Shown: positions 7,294-9,659 of the stretch, piece after piece | Layout of the letters: each line of letters begins with the position of its first letter | How positions within the stretch are numbered: position 1 is the stretch's first letter | NCBI GenBank assembly: GCA_021836665.1 | Contig: JAKBHQ010000502.1 | Coordinates: forward strand, 1-9,659 | Length of the DNA: 9,659 nucleotides | Direction: 5' to 3' | Origin: Thermoplasmata archaeon | GTDB lineage: Bacteria; Actinomycetota; Acidimicrobiia; Acidimicrobiales; Acidimicrobiaceae | Notes under the pieces: model-generated | Seen by the model: only the letters and a program-made list of their open reading frames with translations | Told to the model about the DNA's origin: nothing | Database searches by the model: none | Translations under genes and position numbers: made by a program

Positions 7294-7952
7294 AGGTAGT
7301 TATAGCCGGAGCTGGAAACGTCGGGTCCTTCATCGCAGAGGACTTGCATAAAGCCGGCCACGACGTGCTTGCGATCGAGCAGGATGCCGGTTTAGTTGCA
7401 AAATTGAGAGAACATATCCCGGTCAGATGGTTCGTAGCGGATGCGTGCGAGGTTTCCCAGTTGACCAAGGCGGGAGTAGAGGGTGCCGACGTTATGGTCG
7501 CCGCCACCGGTGACGACGAGGACAATCTCGTGATCTCACTCCTCGCAAAACAGGAGTTCATGATCCCTAGGGTCGTAGCAAGGGTAAATCACCCTAAAAA
7601 CCACTGGCTCTTCAACAAGACGTGGGGCATCGACGTTGCGGTATCTACACCGCATCTGCTTAGCTCGCTGGTCGAGGAGGCGGTATCGGTTGGGACTTTG
7701 GTGAGACTACTTCAGTTCGAACAGTCGGGTGCGCGGCTCGTAGAAGTTACTCTCGCTGAGAACTCTCCCGCGTGTGACGTTGAGATCGCCCAACTGGGAC
7801 TCCCAAGGGGAGCTTCGATAGTCGCAGTAGTCCGATCCAGAAACGTGGTAGTGCCTCGGGGTGACACCATCCTGCGCACCGGCGATGAGGTTTTGGCATT
7901 AGTTACAACCGAAGCCGAAGAGGTCTTTAAAGGGATACTCGTCAATCGTTAA
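7290..7952 (+). CDS. trkA: TrkA/RCK potassium-transport regulator, second copy
   Basis: This is a second 220-residue RCK protein, clearly a paralogue of the one before it. The Rossmann domain starts MKVVIAGAGNVG (glycines 7, 9 and 12), and here the strand-2 acid is Glu30 instead of Asp30. DDEDN (75-79) and VVARVNHPKN (95-104) are typical of the family. The TrkA-C domain is about 145-218. It corresponds to the CeoC position in mycobacteria. The start is GTG 7290 within the GTGA overlap, with AGAAGGGG 7-8 bases before it, so the two proteins are made together and probably form hetero-oligomers (inference). It ends at TAA 7950-7952, and no clear terminator follows. Confidence 0.92.
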   Translation: MKVVIAGAGNVGSFIAEDLHKAGHDVLAIEQDAGLVAKLREHIPVRWFVADACEVSQLTKAGVEGADVMVAATGDDEDNLVISLLAKQEFMIPRVVARVNHPKNHWLFNKTWGIDVAVSTPHLLSSLVEEAVSVGTLVRLLQFEQSGARLVEVTLAENSPACDVEIAQLGLPRGASIVAVVRSRNVVVPRGDTILRTGDEVLALVTTEAEEVFKGILVNR

Positions 7953-7999
7953 ATCAGCGACGCATTCCAGCTTTAGCTCCGTTAAATCGAAAAACGTCG

Positions 8000-8048
8000 T
8001 TGAACAGCGTCCAGTCAATCAAAAATTAATGTTTTGCATCTAAGGTGG
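8000..8048 (+). promoter_or_regulatory. Possible promoter and strong ribosome site before the HAD gene
   Basis: The 100-base gap after trkA contains TTGAAC (8000-8005) and ATTAAT (8025-8030), a weak pair with a long 19-base spacer. AAGGTGG (8042-8048) lies 4 bases before the ATG and is the best Shine-Dalgarno match in the window. It supports the chosen start. The promoter part is weak. Confidence 0.4.
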
Positions 8049-8052
8049 AACC

Positions 8053-8838
8053 ATGGAGGCAGCATTTTTAGATCTAGACAAAACAGTAATTGCTAAGGCT
8101 TCGATGCTCGCCTTTGGAAGGAAGTTCTTCAAAGAGGGGATGATCTCGAGGCGAAGCTTAGTCAGGAGTGCCTACGCCCAATTGGTCTACAGGTACCTTG
8201 GGGCCAACGAAAAGAGACTCCTGAAGCTGAGAAAATCGGTTCTTTCACTCACCGCCGGATGGGATCAGTCTTTGGTAAGGAAGATAATCTCTGAAGGCCT
8301 AATAGAAATCGTCGAGCCCCTGCTGTATCGAGAGGCAATCGACCTTATCGAAGAACACCGCTTGGCTGGTCGGCTCGTCTATCTAGTCTCGGCTGCACCC
8401 TACGAAATTGTTTCACCGCTCGCAGACCACCTAGGCGTCGACGGCGCCCTCGCTTCGCTCCCGACGATTAACGAACAAGGTCTCTACACCGGAGAGATGG
8501 AGTTCTACAATTACGGCCCTTACAAAGTCTCAGCTATGGAAGAACTCGCCAAGGCTAATGGCATAGACCTCGCCGAAAGCTATGCCTATTCTGACTCCTA
8601 TACCGATATCCCGATGCTTGAGACGGTGGGCCACCCCTATGCGGTAAACCCGGACAAGGTCCTCGCAAGGATATCAAAGGAGCGGGATTGGCCTATTTTG
8701 GAATTCAAAGACCGGGTACTACTATCAGACCCCTCAAGAAGGGCGAGACCATATCTCGTCGCCCTCGCTGCGACGTCAGCGGTTGCGGTAGCTGCGACAG
8801 CCGGCGGTATGGCGGCAAAGAAGCGCAACTCAGCGTGA
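8053..8838 (+). CDS. HAD-superfamily IB hydrolase (phosphoserine-phosphatase-like), membrane-anchored
   Basis: This 261-residue protein is predicted to remove phosphate from a small molecule or lipid head group; the substrate is unknown. All four HAD motifs are seen: FLDLDKT (5-11, Asp7 nucleophile and Asp9 acid/base), SAAPYE (113-118, Ser113), Lys158 in YGPYK, and YSDSYTDIPML (179-189, Asp181 and Asp185 for Mg2+). The helical cap lies at about 15-90. An Ala-rich hydrophobic stretch (about 233-255) followed by KKR looks like a C-terminal membrane anchor, with the catalytic domain in the cytoplasm. The start ATG has AAGGTGG 4 bases upstream. The TGA stop lies inside a hairpin stem. It resembles the SerB-like HAD-IB proteins common in actinobacteria. 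SerB itself is less likely because of the anchor and the absence of an ACT domain. It may be read from the trkA transcript. Confidence 0.88.
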   Translation: MEAAFLDLDKTVIAKASMLAFGRKFFKEGMISRRSLVRSAYAQLVYRYLGANEKRLLKLRKSVLSLTAGWDQSLVRKIISEGLIEIVEPLLYREAIDLIEEHRLAGRLVYLVSAAPYEIVSPLADHLGVDGALASLPTINEQGLYTGEMEFYNYGPYKVSAMEELAKANGIDLAESYAYSDSYTDIPMLETVGHPYAVNPDKVLARISKERDWPILEFKDRVLLSDPSRRARPYLVALAATSAVAVAATAGGMAAKKRNSA

Positions 8839-8868
8839 GTCGCTCCTTGGTGTCAGAAGCCGACTCAC
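8835..8868. terminator. Hairpin at the end of the HAD gene, probable bidirectional terminator
   Basis: GTGAGTCG (8835-8842) pairs perfectly with CGACTCAC (8861-8868) around an 18-base loop. The HAD stop codon TGA (8836-8838) is within the stem. There is no real T-run on either side, which is common for actinobacterial terminators. It sits between two convergent genes. Confidence 0.55.
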
Positions 8869-8886
8869 CCTGGAAATTGCTTTCAA

Positions 8887-8967
8887 TTACGAATTAGTTG
8901 CCCTGAGCTTTTTGGCCGCTACGGCGACTAACGCCCCGATGATCATAAGTAGTAGTAGTTTCTTCAT
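8887..8967 (-). CDS. Small single-helix membrane protein, 26 residues
   Basis: The protein begins MKKLLLLMIIG, continues with a hydrophobic Ala/Val stretch to about residue 18, and ends AKKLRATNS. Two lysines before and KK/R after one hydrophobic helix suit a short membrane protein. The start is ATG 8967; TAGG about 9-10 bases upstream is a weak ribosome site. The stop is TAA 8887-8889. It converges on the HAD gene and shares its terminator hairpin. Short MKKLLLL-type proteins (for example DLW-39-like) are frequent in actinobacterial genomes, but I cannot assign a family or function. Chance is the alternative; the clean start, hydrophobic core and stop favour a real gene. Confidence 0.55.
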   Translation of the reverse strand: MKKLLLLMIIGALVAVAAKKLRATNS

Positions 8968-9141
8968 TAGCAAAAACCTAGTCGATCAGACTAACAGTTC
9001 GTTGAATCGGCGAGGTGAGGCGCAACAAACAATTCCGGCCTCACACATTACCGATATTTCCGCTTGGCTAAAAACTGGCTACTATGCCGAGGCTAAGTTC
9101 TTCGGCATTCTGGTGATACTAAAGCGGAACTGTTTCCGAGA
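8968..9141. other. Gene-free stretch with several short hairpins
   Basis: I see no gene. Inverted repeats include GTGAGGC (9015-9021) with GCCTCAC (9038-9044), GCCGA with TCGGC around 9086-9106, and CGGAA with TTCCG around 9124-9137. A plus-strand reading frame crosses this stretch but has no recognisable motif. It may include the 5' part of the transposase remnant that follows. Confidence 0.45.
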
Positions 9142-9318
9142 ATGGTAAGCGGGCTAAAAGCTAATGGGCGGATCAGACCGAGACGCTGTGCACTAAGCGC
9201 TATTAACCAAAAAGGAGCCAGCGCTAAAGATCTGTCAGGAAAATTTGGCTATAAACGTTCTACGAGTCTTTGGTTGGCTTGTGACCGATCTTTAAAAGGG
9301 ACCGTCCAGCAAAGCTAG
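9142..9318 (+). pseudogene. Remnant of an IS1595-type transposase (helix-turn-helix part)
   Basis: A 58-codon frame from ATG 9142 to TAG 9316-9318 contains AINQKGASAKDLSGKFGY and, a little further on, STSLWLACDRSLKG. This resembles the segment of IS1595-family transposases between the N-terminal zinc ribbon and the DDE domain, which reads roughly T-Q-K-x-G-x-S-A-x-x-L-x-x-x-L-G-x-x-x-x-T-A-W-x-x-x-H-R-L-R. No zinc ribbon cysteines are seen upstream and no DDE domain follows in frame. If real, it is a decayed fragment with frameshifts and stops. In the next frame, 9319-9361 reads AELEAGETQ, loosely like the first catalytic Asp region. The match is from memory of the family pattern, not from an alignment. 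Confidence 0.4.
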
Positions 9319-9659
9319 GCAAAGGGCAGAGCTAGAAGCTGGCGAAACTCAACCTTCTCCGCGATAACCGTCAGCTCCGCTTCGCCCCTTGAAAACGCTT
9401 CTTACCGACGAGATGGTGACAGCGCATATCGAGGGTTAATTTGGCGTTGTAATAAGCATCTCTGCTCAAAGAAGGATGCAACACGGCTTGGTGCCATTTC
9501 CCCCAAAGCTGCGATAGCCGGCCTATCAGGCCAGTCTTGAGGCCATAAAGTTTTCATCTGTCATTGCACAAACTACTTGGGCCAGTGCGGCGGTACTTTT
9601 TCAAGACGGTGCGTGGCGACTTTCGCTGCGGAACTACTACCTGGAGCGCACCGGGTGAG
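9319..9659 (+). pseudogene. Stop-interrupted coding-like sequence up to the right edge
   Basis: No intact gene is present. One plus-strand frame reads through about 9319-9658 with in-frame stops near 9364, 9437 and 9515. Its last open part (9518-9655) reads protein-like, ending LFQDGAWRLSLRNYYLERTG before TGA 9656-9658. Another frame (about 9402-9540) includes YRRDGDSAYRGL, reminiscent of the second catalytic Asp region of DDE transposases (DGxSAYxGL). I read this as further decay of the same mobile element, with low certainty. Hairpin GGCCT/AGGCC lies at about 9521-9533. Confidence 0.3.

Noticed and set aside
8912..9148. 78-codon plus-strand frame
   Set aside because: Its first part is antisense to the small membrane protein and the rest has no motif, ribosome site or conserved pattern.
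8839..9659. tRNA, tmRNA or RNase P RNA in the gene-poor right end
   Set aside because: No T-loop GTTCGA-type motif on either strand, no CCA-ended acceptor stem, and none of the conserved RNase P blocks were seen.
1..9659. CRISPR array or intact insertion sequence
   Set aside because: No regularly spaced repeats of 25-40 bases exist, and no complete transposase with flanking inverted repeats was found.

Overview
The window looks like chromosomal DNA of a moderate-GC actinomycete (Actinomycetota). Base composition looks close to half GC by eye. Three things point to this group. The order topA-tmk-holB is typical of it. TopA lacks the zinc ribbons of the E. coli enzyme and instead has Toprim-C-type repeats and a Lys/Arg tail. 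A KimA-like APC permease faces two tandem trkA genes, an arrangement I recall around Rv2690c/ceoB/ceoC in Mycobacterium. GTG starts and 4-base GTGA overlaps are frequent. An Acidimicrobiia-like lineage is my guess from the moderate GC; it is not proven.

Left part, minus strand, read right to left: topA (start near 3661), then tmk overlapping it by 4 bases, then holB starting directly after the tmk stop and running off the left edge. This is a DNA metabolism operon: supercoil relaxation, dTDP synthesis and clamp loading. Upstream of topA on the same strand is an 800-residue KimA-like permease (3804-6206). It carries a USP-like cytosolic domain and, unusually, a C-terminal OB-fold domain.

Middle: a 424-base divergent intergenic region (6207-6630) holds a possible trkA promoter, a 10-base direct repeat with a 30-base period and a 6+6 inverted repeat. 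On the plus strand follow two 220-residue TrkA/RCK proteins overlapping by GTGA. No TrkH/KtrB channel gene is present. The permease and the two RCK proteins probably form a potassium-uptake and gating module.

Right part: a HAD-IB phosphatase-like gene with a C-terminal hydrophobic anchor, ending in a perfect 8-bp hairpin. A convergent 26-residue single-helix membrane protein follows at 8887-8967. The last roughly 700 bases have no intact gene. They hold what looks like a decayed IS1595-type transposase fragment (9142-9318) and further stop-interrupted coding-like sequence up to the right edge.

The most interesting item is the fusion of an OB-fold (a nucleic-acid-binding type of fold) to a potassium transporter of the KimA family.
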